Shown: positions 29,794 to 37,063, counted from the first letter of the stretch. The stretch is DNA of 44,591 nucleotides from Bacteroidales bacterium (GCA_023227835.1 JALOCI010000021.1:1-44591); one strand, 5' to 3'. Translations and numbers: made by a program. Notes: generated from the sequence alone by a model not told the origin.

Positions 29794-30533
29794 AGCCGCG
29801 CTTGCTCGACCTGTATGCAGGGGCTGGCGGCGCTGCGCGCGGGTATCAACAGGCAGGCTTCTACGTGGTGGGCGTGGACAACAAGCCCCAACCACACTAC
29901 GCGGGCGACGAGTTCGTTCAAGCGGACGCGCTGGAAGTCCTACGTGGTGATTGGCCGCCCTATCCGAGCGGCGATCCTTCTGGGCACTACCACGAAATCT
30001 ACTACCAGTTGCGGCGGCAGGTCGATCTACGTCGTTTCGACGCGATCCATGCGAGCCCGCCGTGCCAACGGTATTCGCTAATAGCTCGCAATACGGGAGT
30101 GGCGGGCAACCACCCCGATCTCGTTGCCGCGACTCGTGAGCTCCTCGTCGCAACCGGGCTCCCGTACGTCATCGAGAACGTCAAGGGCTCGCCACTAATC
30201 AACCCCGTGAAGATCAACGGGGGGTCGCTGGGGCTCGGATCTGGCGACATGGATCTCCCGCGTGAGCGTCACTTCGAGCTCAGTTTTCCGTTCAACGGTC
30301 TGATCCCGCCGCCATCCCGCCAGCGCCGTCATTCAATGGGTGTCTATGGGCACGGGACGAACGCCTGGCACCGAGAGAAGATTGGGCGCAACCTCCGCGT
30401 TGCTGAGATGCGCGAGGCGATGGGCATTGACTGGATGAACCGCAACGAGCTCTCGCAGGCCATCCCCCCCGCCTACACAGAATTGATCGGCGCTCAACTC
30501 CTCCAGCACATTCAGAGCGAGCGTGCAGCGTGA
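29790..30533 (+). CDS. DNA (cytosine-5) methyltransferase
   Basis: GTG start. The 247-residue protein is short for the family but holds the core motifs: LLDLYAGAGGAARGYQQAGF (motif I), VGVDNKP (II), AIHASPPCQRYS (IV, catalytic Cys92), VIENVKG (VI) and the RERHFELSF motif VIII area, with a very small target-recognition region. It would methylate C5 of cytosine in phage DNA, probably to evade host restriction. No cognate nuclease gene is adjacent, so it is an orphan methylase. Confidence 0.85.
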   Translation: MKPRLLDLYAGAGGAARGYQQAGFYVVGVDNKPQPHYAGDEFVQADALEVLRGDWPPYPSGDPSGHYHEIYYQLRRQVDLRRFDAIHASPPCQRYSLIARNTGVAGNHPDLVAATRELLVATGLPYVIENVKGSPLINPVKINGGSLGLGSGDMDLPRERHFELSFPFNGLIPPPSRQRRHSMGVYGHGTNAWHREKIGRNLRVAEMREAMGIDWMNRNELSQAIPPAYTELIGAQLLQHIQSERAA

Positions 30534-30892
30534 GGACTTTCACCTTCCCTGGTGAGCCTGTACCGAAAGGTCGGCCGCGCTCCAATCGAAGCGGCCATAC
30601 GTACACGCCAGCACGTACCAAACAGGCCGAGGACGCGATCCGCTGGCAACTCAAGGCGCAGGGTGCCAAGCCGACCAGCGAACCGGTAGAGGTGGTTTTT
30701 CACTTTTCATGCAAATCGAAAACAGCAGACCTCGATAACCTCGTGAAGCTCTGTCTCGATGCTTGCCAAGGTTTCCTATGGGAGAACGATAGGCAAGTCT
30801 GCCGGATCGTTGCCGAGGTCGAGCGTGGGGCCGCTGAGCCGCAGACACAGTTACTAGTGATCGAGCAGACGTTGAGGGGGGCGGCGGCGTGA
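30530..30892 (+). CDS. RusA-like Holliday junction resolvase
   Basis: The 120-residue protein has the RusA pattern: FTFPGEPVPKGRPRSNRSGH, EDAIRWQLKAQG, KSKTADLDNLVKLCLDACQG and FLWENDRQVCRIVAEVERG. The Asp pair in TADLDN and the Asp in ENDRQV correspond to the metal-binding residues. It resolves recombination intermediates before packaging. GTG overlaps the methylase stop. Confidence 0.88.
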   Translation: MRTFTFPGEPVPKGRPRSNRSGHTYTPARTKQAEDAIRWQLKAQGAKPTSEPVEVVFHFSCKSKTADLDNLVKLCLDACQGFLWENDRQVCRIVAEVERGAAEPQTQLLVIEQTLRGAAA

Positions 30893-31320
30893 GGACAAGC
30901 CGCCGCACCGGGGAACGTAGTTTCATCAGCTATACCGAACTCCGGCAGTTGCACCAACTACATGTCGGGGTTGAGCGGCTTTCGATGCGCGAACTCGCCC
31001 GCCGGACGTATAAGCGATTCGGCTACTCGTCGGCTGGTAGTTGCGTCCGAGCGATTCACGACGGTTGGCGAGCGCTAGGGCTTAAGACGCGCGGGCGCGT
31101 CGAAATGATCCGTGAGATGCAGGCGACAGACGGACTCTTTCCTCGGGATAGAGAAGAGCGACGCCGACGATGCCACGCCGCTGGTCTGACGCTGCACGGG
31201 ACCCCTCTTCGTCCACCTTGTCGGGGATTAACGAAACGCGGTACTCACTGCCAGCAAGCGTCTACCAAGAGCGGTTACTGCTGGATTCATGACCCTGAGA
31301 GATTGGAGCGTGCGGCGTAA
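30889..31320 (+). CDS. DNA-binding hypothetical protein with C-terminal Cys-His motif, 143 aa
   Basis: The N-terminal half (LHVGVERLSMRELARRTYKR, GYSSAGSCVRAIHDGWRALG) resembles a helix-turn-helix. The C-terminal half (CRGLTKRGTHCQQASTKSGY with CWIHDP) is a Cys3-His zinc module like the one at the N-terminus of the small terminase here (CTAHSSRTGAPC...CRTHGG). It may be a regulator of the replication block. Coupled to its neighbours. Confidence 0.6.
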   Translation: MRTSRRTGERSFISYTELRQLHQLHVGVERLSMRELARRTYKRFGYSSAGSCVRAIHDGWRALGLKTRGRVEMIREMQATDGLFPRDREERRRRCHAAGLTLHGTPLRPPCRGLTKRGTHCQQASTKSGYCWIHDPERLERAA

Positions 31321-31448
31321 TGTATCCTCCCAAGTTCGGCGGGCGGCCTACTCCTCGTGCGGTTGGTAGCTGCGCGACAGGTCGCCTGCCGTCCTCTCTC
31401 CCCGGTAAAATAGGGGTTGGCTACCAACCAACTACCGAGGAGATGTGA
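31320..31448 (+). CDS. Possible small protein over an operator region, 42 aa
   Basis: ATG shares its A with the upstream TAA, and TGA shares its A with ATG 31448, which favours translation. The peptide is Pro/Gly-rich (MYPPKFGGRPTPRAVGSCAT, GRLPSSLPGKIG). The same DNA holds inverted GGTTGG-type repeats and a -10-like TAAAAT, so the region may be regulatory instead of, or as well as, coding. Confidence 0.35.
   Translation: MYPPKFGGRPTPRAVGSCATGRLPSSLPGKIGVGYQPTTEEM
31361..31437 (+). promoter_or_regulatory. GGTTGG/CCAACC repeat cluster with a -10-like box
   Basis: GGTTGGTAG (31361-31369) is the reverse complement of CTACCAACC (31421-31429). GGTTGG-CTA-CCAACC (31415-31429) is a perfect hyphenated palindrome, followed by another AACTACC. 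TAAAAT (31406-31411) just upstream could be a -10 box; the -35 is weak. The arrangement suggests an operator controlling the replication module that starts at 31448. Confidence 0.45.
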
Positions 31449-32101
31449 TGGCTGTTCGTCCTAAAGATCGCTTCGAGGTTTTCAAGCGCGACGGCTTCAC
31501 CTGCGCGTACTGCGGGCACCATCCGCCAGACGTAACGCTCGAGGTCGATCACATCATCCCGGTAAAGGAAGGAGGCTCTGACGACCAAGAAAACCTAGTC
31601 ACAGCCTGTTGGGACTGCAACCGTGGTAAGGGCGCTAAGCCTCTCGAGGCAGAACCACCGGCCCTTCCCGACCTCAAGAAACGCGCCGAGCTAATCAAAG
31701 AACGCGAGCGCCAGCTACGCGCCTACCACGAAGCGCGTCAAGAGATCGTAGAGAGACGCGAGGCTCAGTTCGATGAGGCGTGGACGCATTGGTTCGACGT
31801 TTGGGGCCGAGAGACTATGCCGCGCTGGCATACGCCCTGGGAGTCCACTCTGAGAACGTACATCGACAAGTTAGGTCTGGCCGAGGTAATCGAGGCGATG
31901 GACATAGCTCGAGCACGGTTCAACTACATCTCCACCAACGCCGTTCGCTACTTCGCCGGAGTCTTGAAACGGAAACTCGCGGAGGCCGAAGGGCGTCTCA
32001 AACTCTGCACGGTCTGCGAGAAGTGGATTGTACTTGAGCCGGGGGAAGATACCACTTCCGAATGGCACCACGCGAATTGCGAGAAGGCGACTAATGGCTA
32101 G
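31448..32101 (+). CDS. HNH endonuclease-domain protein with replication-type C-terminus
   Basis: The start ATG 31448 has GAGGAG upstream. Residues ~5-62 are a clean HNH: FKRDGFTCAYCGHHPPDVTL, EVDHIIPVKEGGSDDQENLV, TACWDCNRGKG (two CxxC zinc pairs, catalytic His in DHIIP). The C-terminal ~120 residues (FDEAWTHWFDVWGRETMPRW, LAEVIEAMDIARARFNYIST, AVRYFAGVLKRKLAEAEGRL) look like the DnaD/replication-protein tail found in phage initiators and end in a Cys pair (CTVCEKW). The protein could nick DNA and take part in replication. It overlaps the initiator gene. Confidence 0.8.
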   Translation: MAVRPKDRFEVFKRDGFTCAYCGHHPPDVTLEVDHIIPVKEGGSDDQENLVTACWDCNRGKGAKPLEAEPPALPDLKKRAELIKERERQLRAYHEARQEIVERREAQFDEAWTHWFDVWGRETMPRWHTPWESTLRTYIDKLGLAEVIEAMDIARARFNYISTNAVRYFAGVLKRKLAEAEGRLKLCTVCEKWIVLEPGEDTTSEWHHANCEKATNG

Positions 32102-32546
32102 GCAGCGTTTCATCTGGCCGGATATCTGGAGCGATCCTAACTTCGCCAAGCTGAGCCCGAACGGCAAAGTCTTCTACATCGGGCTGTTCTCGAACGCCGA
32201 CGATGAGGGTCGAATCATGGCCGATCCGGCGTACCTGAAAAGCATGATCTGGCCGTGCGAACCGAAACGAAAGGTCAGCGAAACTCTGCGAACCCGTTCT
32301 GAAGTGATTTATAGCATGCGAAATGTGAAGCTCTACAAGCGCGGCGGGAACGAATATATCCAGCTCTTAGACTGGCATAAATGGCAGAGTCCGAAGTACC
32401 CACAACCCTCAAAACTCCCTGCACCACGCGGGTTTATCTCTCACGTTATAGGCCCGAACGATTCCGGGAAGTATTCCTGGAATCGTTCCGGGAATGGTTC
32501 CGGGAATGGTTCCGGAAGCGATTCCTCTATGGGATGGGAAGGGTAG
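32094..32546 (+). CDS. Phage replication initiator-like protein (winged helix)
   Basis: ATG 32094 lies in the last codons of the HNH gene. The 150-residue protein starts MARQRFIWPDIWSDPNFAKL and continues SPNGKVFYIGLFSNADDEGR, IMADPAYLKSMIWPCEPKRK and YIQLLDWHKWQSPKYPQP, the N-terminal winged-helix domain of phage replisome organisers. The C-terminus is a Gly/Ser/Asn tail encoded by 12-base iterons, so the gene contains its own probable origin, as in lambda O. The C-terminal helicase-loading part may be supplied by the next ORF or by the preceding HNH protein. Confidence 0.75.
   Translation: MARQRFIWPDIWSDPNFAKLSPNGKVFYIGLFSNADDEGRIMADPAYLKSMIWPCEPKRKVSETLRTRSEVIYSMRNVKLYKRGGNEYIQLLDWHKWQSPKYPQPSKLPAPRGFISHVIGPNDSGKYSWNRSGNGSGNGSGSDSSMGWEG
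32461..32525 (+). repeat. Iteron cluster, candidate replication origin
   Basis: Five consecutive 12-base units start at 32461, 32473, 32485, 32497 and 32509 with consensus (A/G)TTCCGGGAAT(G), plus a partial sixth at 32521. Each has a TTCC(N)GGAA palindrome. They lie inside the initiator gene and are followed by purine-rich DNA (32530-32555) and a more AT-rich stretch, matching the lambda-type origin layout. Confidence 0.7.
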
Positions 32547-32596
32547 GGAAGGGATGAAATACCTTAGTACAACAACAGCCGTAGCTAGGGGACCTG

Positions 32597-32917
32597 TTGC
32601 TGAATCCTGATTTGGAAATCAAGCTTTGCTCATTGGGTTGGTGGGATTCGCAACGCACCAAGGCCGAGAGCAACCCCGAGCTTGCTGAAGCGTGGGCTGA
32701 CCTCGCCATCGCTACGCCCGGCATCTCAAACCCTGGTGCCTTCGCCTGGTCGGGCTTCATCTCTGGCGTCGAGCCGGTGAAGGGTAAGCCCGAAGGCTGG
32801 ACGGGCTACTCGTTTATTCGAGGCACACACTCCGGCAAGTACGTTCGAGACCCTGACGGCTACGACCGGCTGCCACCGGGATATGAGCCGCCGACCGAAG
32901 AAAGGAAAGCATCGTGA
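32597..32917 (+). CDS. Replication-associated hypothetical protein, 106 aa
   Basis: A stop (TAG) at 32585-32587 leaves only CTG 32594 or TTG 32597 as starts; TTG was chosen, without a clear ribosome site. The product has ESNPELAEAWADLAIATPGI and SNPGAFAWSGFISGVEPVKG, a motif I associate with the C-terminal region of phage replication proteins. It may be a detached part of the initiator gene or a separately initiated protein. The end EPPTEERKAS encodes the next ribosome site. Confidence 0.55.
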   Translation: MLNPDLEIKLCSLGWWDSQRTKAESNPELAEAWADLAIATPGISNPGAFAWSGFISGVEPVKGKPEGWTGYSFIRGTHSGKYVRDPDGYDRLPPGYEPPTEERKAS

Positions 32918-33099
32918 TCGATTCAAAACTTCAGGAGGTCATCACCAACCTCGTAGCTATTTGTGGGTCGTTGTCTTCAACGCTCGACAAACAGATCGCG
33001 CTCAACGTGACAACAGATTGGCGGTTGAAGCGCCTAGAGGCAATCGGGCGGGGAGAGCCAATACCCGAGCCGCCTACTGAGGAGAGGAAGGCAAACTGA
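32914..33099 (+). CDS. Small hypothetical protein, 61 aa
   Basis: GTG overlaps the upstream TGA. A hydrophobic/amphipathic helix (LQEVITNLVAICGSLSSTLD) is followed by a basic helix. The last residues EPPTEERKAN nearly repeat those of the previous protein (EPPTEERKAS); the DNA (GAGGAGAGGAAGG) serves as ribosome site for the next gene. Function unknown. Confidence 0.5.
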   Translation: MIDSKLQEVITNLVAICGSLSSTLDKQIALNVTTDWRLKRLEAIGRGEPIPEPPTEERKAN

Positions 33100-33347
33100 T
33101 GAAACGATCTACCACTAGGACGGTGCTCGGAGGGTTTTTAATCGCTATCGCAGTCGCCACAGTCTTTATTTGGATCTGCGCTGGAATAGTTCTAAGTCTC
33201 GGTGCTGACGCCGGTTGCGTCTCTCACGGCTACCGAGAGTCAAACATTACCTGGAATCTTCACCGTTACTGCGTTGTGAGGGTCGATCAGACAGATCGCG
33301 TCGTGCCTTACGGCTACGCGATGAAACACCCGGTCGGGATTCGATGA
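33099..33347 (+). CDS. Exported or membrane-anchored small protein, 82 aa
   Basis: ATG shares its A with the upstream stop. A signal-anchor (TVLGGFLIAIAVATVFIWIC, residues ~8-27) is followed by an extracellular-looking domain with two Cys (GCVSHGYRESN, HRYCVVRV). It may act at the envelope, for example in superinfection control; no family was recognised. Confidence 0.55.
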   Translation: MKRSTTRTVLGGFLIAIAVATVFIWICAGIVLSLGADAGCVSHGYRESNITWNLHRYCVVRVDQTDRVVPYGYAMKHPVGIR

Positions 33348-33583
33348 TGATCTCCCGCATAACAGCGCTGATAGCGAAGGCTAGGCACTTATTGTCCGAG
33401 CAAGATCGTCTCGGGATGCCGAAGAACGAACTACTCTCGCAGCTGACTGAATCCTCAGCGCTCATGCTGGAAGTGGTGAGGTGCGCCGAGTGGGCCTACC
33501 AACACAACGAAGTGGCGGGCTATGAAATGGCGATTGAGGAATTAAAGGACTACTGTGCCGAACTACCCGAGGAGGAGAAGTGA
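33344..33583 (+). CDS. Helical hypothetical protein, 79 aa
   Basis: The start is ATG 33344 (ATGATGA), overlapping the previous stop. Entirely helical (ITALIAKARHLLSEQDRLGM, LLSQLTESSALMLEVVRCAE) with an acidic end (AELPEEEK) whose DNA carries the next ribosome site (GAGGAGGAG). Function unknown. Confidence 0.55.
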   Translation: MMISRITALIAKARHLLSEQDRLGMPKNELLSQLTESSALMLEVVRCAEWAYQHNEVAGYEMAIEELKDYCAELPEEEK

Positions 33584-33735
33584 CCGCTTGCGACAACTGC
33601 CCAAAGGAAGCGACTTGGGTAGGAACGATCTGGTTGCGGCGCATCCGAAGCCGCAGACCTGGCAAGGAGGCTTACCCGAACCTCTGCGACTCCTGCGCCG
33701 CGCCGATCATCGAGTTGCTGGAGGTGAAGAAGTGA
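33580..33735 (+). CDS. Zinc-ribbon-like small protein, 51 aa
   Basis: GTG overlaps the previous TGA. MTACDNCPKEATWVGTIWLR and LCDSCAAPIIELLE give two CxxC pairs 30 residues apart, a typical single zinc ribbon. GTG of the next gene overlaps its stop. Confidence 0.6.
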   Translation: MTACDNCPKEATWVGTIWLRRIRSRRPGKEAYPNLCDSCAAPIIELLEVKK

Positions 33736-33956
33736 CAGCGGTAGTCGTCCATTACGCTCGCCACTTTGTTGAGTATGACGAGGAGTGCGAAACGATGGAG
33801 GAAGCGGTCGAGTTCATCACAGGGCAAGAGGATGCGGGGAATATCTACGCAATCTCAATAGCGCGAGACGGCGTGATGCTCGCTGACCACCTAAGTCCGT
33901 TTGAGCCGTGGCGTGCTCTCACAAACGAACCGATACCAATAGGACTACGCAGCTGA
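33732..33956 (+). CDS. Hypothetical protein, 74 aa
   Basis: GTG overlaps the upstream TGA. The pattern VVVHYARHFVEYDEECETME, EAVEFITGQEDAGNIYAISI suggests a small alpha/beta fold like many phage proteins that begin with a strand, an 'E-x-x-E-E-A' helix and a strand. Ends the operon; a 58-base gap follows that holds CGCTATCTAG (33970-33979). Confidence 0.55.
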   Translation: MTAVVVHYARHFVEYDEECETMEEAVEFITGQEDAGNIYAISIARDGVMLADHLSPFEPWRALTNEPIPIGLRS

Positions 33957-34014
33957 GCAACGTCCGCCGCGCTATCTAGTATGCCATCGTGAACTCGGAA
34001 TCGTTTAGGCGCCG

Positions 34015-34293
34015 TTGACCTATGCCGACCTTCCCTCCGACTATCGGGCGCTGTGCGAGCAGCTACTTACGCCAGCCGAGCTTGAGGCGTACAAACTGTG
34101 GGAAGACGATCTTGGCTATGGACGCATCGCGCTCAAGCTCAGGCTCAAGAGCACGTCAACTGCTCGGGGTAGGGTAGTCAGAGCTCGTGAAAAACTCATC
34201 GCACACATCGGCGCTGAAACCCTTGATACAGGTGGCGATCCCGTACGAGAGTCGTCTGGTGATGACGGTACGGCACCGGGAAGAGCAGCGTGA
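34015..34293 (+). CDS. Sigma-70 region 4-like HTH protein, 92 aa
   Basis: TTG 34015 is the first possible start after TAG 34006; no ATG or GTG is available in frame. The sequence LTPAELEAYKLWEDDLGYGR, IALKLRLKSTSTARGRVVRA, REKLIAHI has the shape of a sigma region 4/LuxR-type HTH ('LTP-x-E...G-Y-x-x-I-A-x-x-L-x-x-S-x-x-T-x-R-x-x-x-x-R-A-R'). The disordered tail is Gly/Asp/Ser-rich. It may regulate late genes; the terminase operon starts about 700 bases downstream. Confidence 0.6.
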   Translation: MTYADLPSDYRALCEQLLTPAELEAYKLWEDDLGYGRIALKLRLKSTSTARGRVVRAREKLIAHIGAETLDTGGDPVRESSGDDGTAPGRAA

Positions 34294-34294
34294 G

Positions 34295-34570
34295 ATGATC
34301 GAACGATCTGAACGTATCGCTCGAGATACCGGAACGTCAACGGGCAAGGTGGTCAAGGTGACGCTGGCGATGAAGGCAGAACCGGGGGACCTCCGGGGCC
34401 TGCCTTGTGAAGGTTCTGGAATAGGTGGTTCGATTTATGGCAGGCGACCAGGCGATGACTCTGAGCGCGCCGAGAGAGACGAGCGTTACATTGAGCGGCG
34501 CCGAGCTAAAGGCGATGCGCCGGGGAGGACCAGGCCGGGCGGGTTTATCGATCGGGAGGCAGCGGCGTAA
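34295..34570 (+). CDS. Basic hypothetical protein, 91 aa
   Basis: ATG 34295 begins one base after the previous stop; in-frame upstream starts at 34262 and 34187 would overlap the HTH gene. N-terminal helices (MIERSERIARDTGTSTGKVV, KVTLAMKAEPGDL) precede a Gly/Arg-rich disordered tail. TAATG couples it to the next gene. Function unknown. Confidence 0.5.
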   Translation: MIERSERIARDTGTSTGKVVKVTLAMKAEPGDLRGLPCEGSGIGGSIYGRRPGDDSERAERDERYIERRRAKGDAPGRTRPGGFIDREAAA

Positions 34571-34791
34571 TGGAGACGGTGAGCGCTCGTTGTGACAGTT
34601 GCGGGCAGAGGGGGGCGAGTGTATTTGTGGAGATCGCTCTAGACCCCCACCCCTACTACGATCCGTCTACGTCATTCAGCTACATAGACCGCCTGTATCT
34701 CTGCCCTTCCTGCGCAGAGCCGCTTGAGGAGCTGGTGGTGAGCAGCCACCAGCCACAAGCATCTAATCATTTTTCGAGTCTTCCCCAATAA
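34570..34791 (+). CDS. Zinc-ribbon protein, 73 aa
   Basis: ATG shares its A with the upstream TAA. ARCDSCGQRGASVFVEIALD and LYLCPSCAEPLEEL provide two CxxC pairs of a zinc ribbon with the intervening strands. The tail is polar. It is the last gene before the late-operon intergenic region. Confidence 0.6.
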   Translation: METVSARCDSCGQRGASVFVEIALDPHPYYDPSTSFSYIDRLYLCPSCAEPLEELVVSSHQPQASNHFSSLPQ

Positions 34792-34954
34792 AGCGATTAG
34801 CAGGGGTTTTGTAAACGGGCGCATCCTGTCGGCTGAATACGCAGTCAATCGCGCATATATGCCGTCCGACTCTATGTGATACGCTATAGCTAGTAACCTA
34901 TCCCCTCCGGCCGCGAAAGCGAGCAGGCAGGGCTTACGGGCGAACTTTACCCTC
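34792..34954. other. Intergenic region before the terminase genes (possible late promoter/packaging site)
   Basis: No ORF with a good start is seen. The region holds GCATATATGC (34853-34862, perfect palindrome) and CGCTATAGCTAG (34882-34893), whose first nine bases also occur at 13598-13606. Its place directly before the packaging genes makes it a candidate for cos/pac and a late promoter, but no cohesive-end sequence can be identified by eye. Confidence 0.35.
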
Positions 34955-34976
34955 AAACCGCTTCGGCGGTTTTTCT
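34955..34976 (+). terminator. Rho-independent terminator upstream of the terminase operon
   Basis: AAACCGC-TTCG-GCGGTTT is a perfect 7-bp stem with a UUCG tetraloop, followed by TTCT. This is a textbook intrinsic terminator closing the rightward early transcription, or an attenuator in the late leader. Confidence 0.85.
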
Positions 34977-34985
34977 ACATGACGA

Positions 34986-35162
34986 ATGAAACGAAAGCGC
35001 CTCAAACCGGTGCAGCTTTCTGACGTTCCGCTCGAGGATCGTAAGCGGGCGGCCCGTATGCTCGCAGAGCAGGAGATCGACCCCGCCGATCGGGAGCTGC
35101 TGATGCTCGCTGCCGAGTTTCCGAGCTCGCAGGTCTACTACATCGTTGAGGACGCGGCGTGA
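34986..35162 (+). CDS. Small helical protein, 58 aa
   Basis: ATG 34986 lies ten bases after the terminator. The basic N-terminus (MKRKRLKPVQLSDVPLEDRK) is followed by amphipathic helices (AARMLAEQEIDPADRELLML). The stop overlaps GTG 35159. It is the first gene of the packaging operon; function unknown. Confidence 0.5.
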   Translation: MKRKRLKPVQLSDVPLEDRKRAARMLAEQEIDPADRELLMLAAEFPSSQVYYIVEDAA

Positions 35163-35338
35163 TCGACCAGCGTCTAATTGCGCTCAGGGAGTATCCGGCA
35201 AGGGAACTGGACATTGAGGTACGGCGAGCGCTACGAGACAAGACGGAAGATCCGACCATCCTTGAGGCTCGGGCGTTATTCGTAACAGGTTTGCGCCGGC
35301 AATGTCTCTGGCCGCTTCAGTATCGGAAGAAGCGATGA
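35159..35338 (+). CDS. Small basic protein, 59 aa
   Basis: GTG overlaps the previous stop and the TGA overlaps the small-terminase ATG. Arg/Leu-rich helix (MIDQRLIALREYPARELDIE, VRRALRDKTEDPTILEARAL). No recognised domain. Confidence 0.5.
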   Translation: MIDQRLIALREYPARELDIEVRRALRDKTEDPTILEARALFVTGLRRQCLWPLQYRKKR

Positions 35339-35817
35339 GCCAACGATGCACAGCGCATTCCTCGAGAACGGGCGCACCCTGCAAGCACTACGCGATCAAG
35401 GGCGGGACGGTCTGCCGTACTCATGGAGGGGCAGCGCCGCAGGTAAAGGCGAAGGCCGAGGAACGCATAGCGCTGGCGGCACAGGACGCGCTCCAGTTGC
35501 TGTTGTTCCATCTCGGCTACGACCTCGAACAGTTGAAGCAAATGCTCGACTCAGAGGGCGAGATCAAGTCCGTAGAGCTCAAGGTGGCATACGGCGACCT
35601 ACTCAGCACGGTCAAGGAAATGACGAAGCTGGGCGAACTGCTCGCCGGCAGACCGACCGGACGCAGCAAGGTCGAGATAACAGAGGAGTCCGAGTTTGAC
35701 CGAGAGTTTAAGCGGCTCCTGGGAATCATGGCCGCTCGAGGAAAAGATCAGGCTCTGGGCGCAGATTCGGGCAGCGGCATGGCGTCAGACAGCGAGACGA
35801 GAGCAGCTTCCTCCTGA
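35335..35817 (+). CDS. terS: Small terminase subunit
   Basis: ATG 35335 is coupled by ATGA. The 160-residue protein opens with a Cys/His module (RCTAHSSRTGAPCKHYAIKG, GTVCRTHGGAAPQVKAKA), the HGGAxPQV signature of an actinophage small-terminase family. A central helical oligomerisation region (QDALQLLLFHLGYDLEQLKQ, LLSTVKEMTKLGELLAGRP) and a disordered tail follow. It recognises the packaging site and delivers DNA to the large subunit, whose gene overlaps by 122 bases. Confidence 0.85.
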   Translation: MSQRCTAHSSRTGAPCKHYAIKGGTVCRTHGGAAPQVKAKAEERIALAAQDALQLLLFHLGYDLEQLKQMLDSEGEIKSVELKVAYGDLLSTVKEMTKLGELLAGRPTGRSKVEITEESEFDREFKRLLGIMAARGKDQALGADSGSGMASDSETRAASS

Positions 35818-37063
35818 TGGCGACTGGCGTATCTGGTACTCGGTCGGGGGTCGTGGTTCGGGCAAGACTCGCGGCGGATCAGAGAATTTCGCCGATCTCA
35901 TTCTTGAGCGAGCTCAGGACCCTGGCGGCGAGTGGGGCGTCGTCGCGCCGACCTGGGACAAGGACGCTAGGGCAGTCTGCGTCGAGGGGCCTTCGGGGCT
36001 TCTCCGTACGCTCGGACCGGCAGTCAAGGACTGGAACCGGTCAATGGGCGAGCTGCACCTACACACTGGTGCCCGTATCTACATCACTTCCGCTGACGAC
36101 GGGGCACGCCACATCCAAGGCAAGGACTTACGTGGTCTCTGGGCTGAGGAAATAGGACTGTGGCAGAACTGGCAAATGGCATGGGACGAGTCGATCGCCT
36201 TCGCGGTCAGGCAGGAACCAGGCAAGATCCTCGTTACCGGCACGCCCAAAAAGGGACACCCGTTAGTACGTCGGCTCCTAAGCGATCCCGAGGTCAGGGT
36301 ATCGAGGATGCGGACGCTCGACAACGCCGCGAATCTAAACCCCGCTTCTCTGCAAGCCATGATCGACCGCTACGCCGGGACGCTGCTCGGCCGGCAGGAG
36401 CTCGACGGCGAACTGATAGACGACGTATCGGGCGCGCTCTGGCTGCGCTCGGACATTCTCTACTTGCCCGCACCGCTCGATATGACGCGGATCGTGGTAG
36501 CCGTCGATCCATCCGGCGCGAAAGACCCCGAATCGGGAAACGACGCAATCGGCATATCAGTCTGCGGCTTCGACTCCTACACTCAGTACGGTCACGTCCT
36601 AGCCGACTACTCGCTGACGGACGGGCCTGCGGTCTGGGCGAAGCGCGCAATACAGGCGTATCACCAGCACGAGGCCGATCTGATTGTTGCCGAGTCGAAC
36701 TTCGGCGGCGAGATGGTCAGGCACACGATCCATGCCGTCGATCCCAAGGTGCCGGTCAAGCTGATTCATGCCTCACGGGGCAAGCAGCAACGCGCCGAAC
36801 CTGTAGCGATGCTCTACAAGGGCGGCAGGGTCTATCACACTCATCCGATGCCCGAGCTGGAAGACGAGCTTGCAACCTGGGTGCCGGGCGAGACGAAGCA
36901 ATCACCGAACCGACTCGATGCAGTTGTCTGGGCGCTGACTGAACTGATGCTCACTTCGACGCAGGCCAAGGTCATGTCGGCTAAGCGGTTTGGCGAGGAG
37001 CCGATCTACAGGCGGGGCGATCTGACGTTGGTGGGCGAGCGCTTTATCGACAAGGAGCGATGA
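35696..37063 (+). CDS. terL: Large terminase subunit
   Basis: TTG 35696 is the most plausible start, with AGAGGAG upstream; it lies inside the small-terminase gene. The 455-residue protein has a Walker A (GGRGSGKTRG, ~51-60), a Walker B region (DLRGLWAEEIGLW), motif III/coupling (ILVTGTPKKG), and a C-terminal RNase H-like nuclease (IVVAVDPSGAKDPESGNDAI, LIVAESNFGGE, NRLDAVVWALTEL). It hydrolyses ATP to pump DNA into the prohead and cuts it. Confidence 0.93.
   Translation: MTESLSGSWESWPLEEKIRLWAQIRAAAWRQTARREQLPPDGDWRIWYSVGGRGSGKTRGGSENFADLILERAQDPGGEWGVVAPTWDKDARAVCVEGPSGLLRTLGPAVKDWNRSMGELHLHTGARIYITSADDGARHIQGKDLRGLWAEEIGLWQNWQMAWDESIAFAVRQEPGKILVTGTPKKGHPLVRRLLSDPEVRVSRMRTLDNAANLNPASLQAMIDRYAGTLLGRQELDGELIDDVSGALWLRSDILYLPAPLDMTRIVVAVDPSGAKDPESGNDAIGISVCGFDSYTQYGHVLADYSLTDGPAVWAKRAIQAYHQHEADLIVAESNFGGEMVRHTIHAVDPKVPVKLIHASRGKQQRAEPVAMLYKGGRVYHTHPMPELEDELATWVPGETKQSPNRLDAVVWALTELMLTSTQAKVMSAKRFGEEPIYRRGDLTLVGERFIDKER

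Noticed and set aside
36160..36942. 260-aa plus-strand ORF in the large terminase gene
   Set aside because: Arg-rich frame shadow of a clear terminase; typical of GC-rich DNA.
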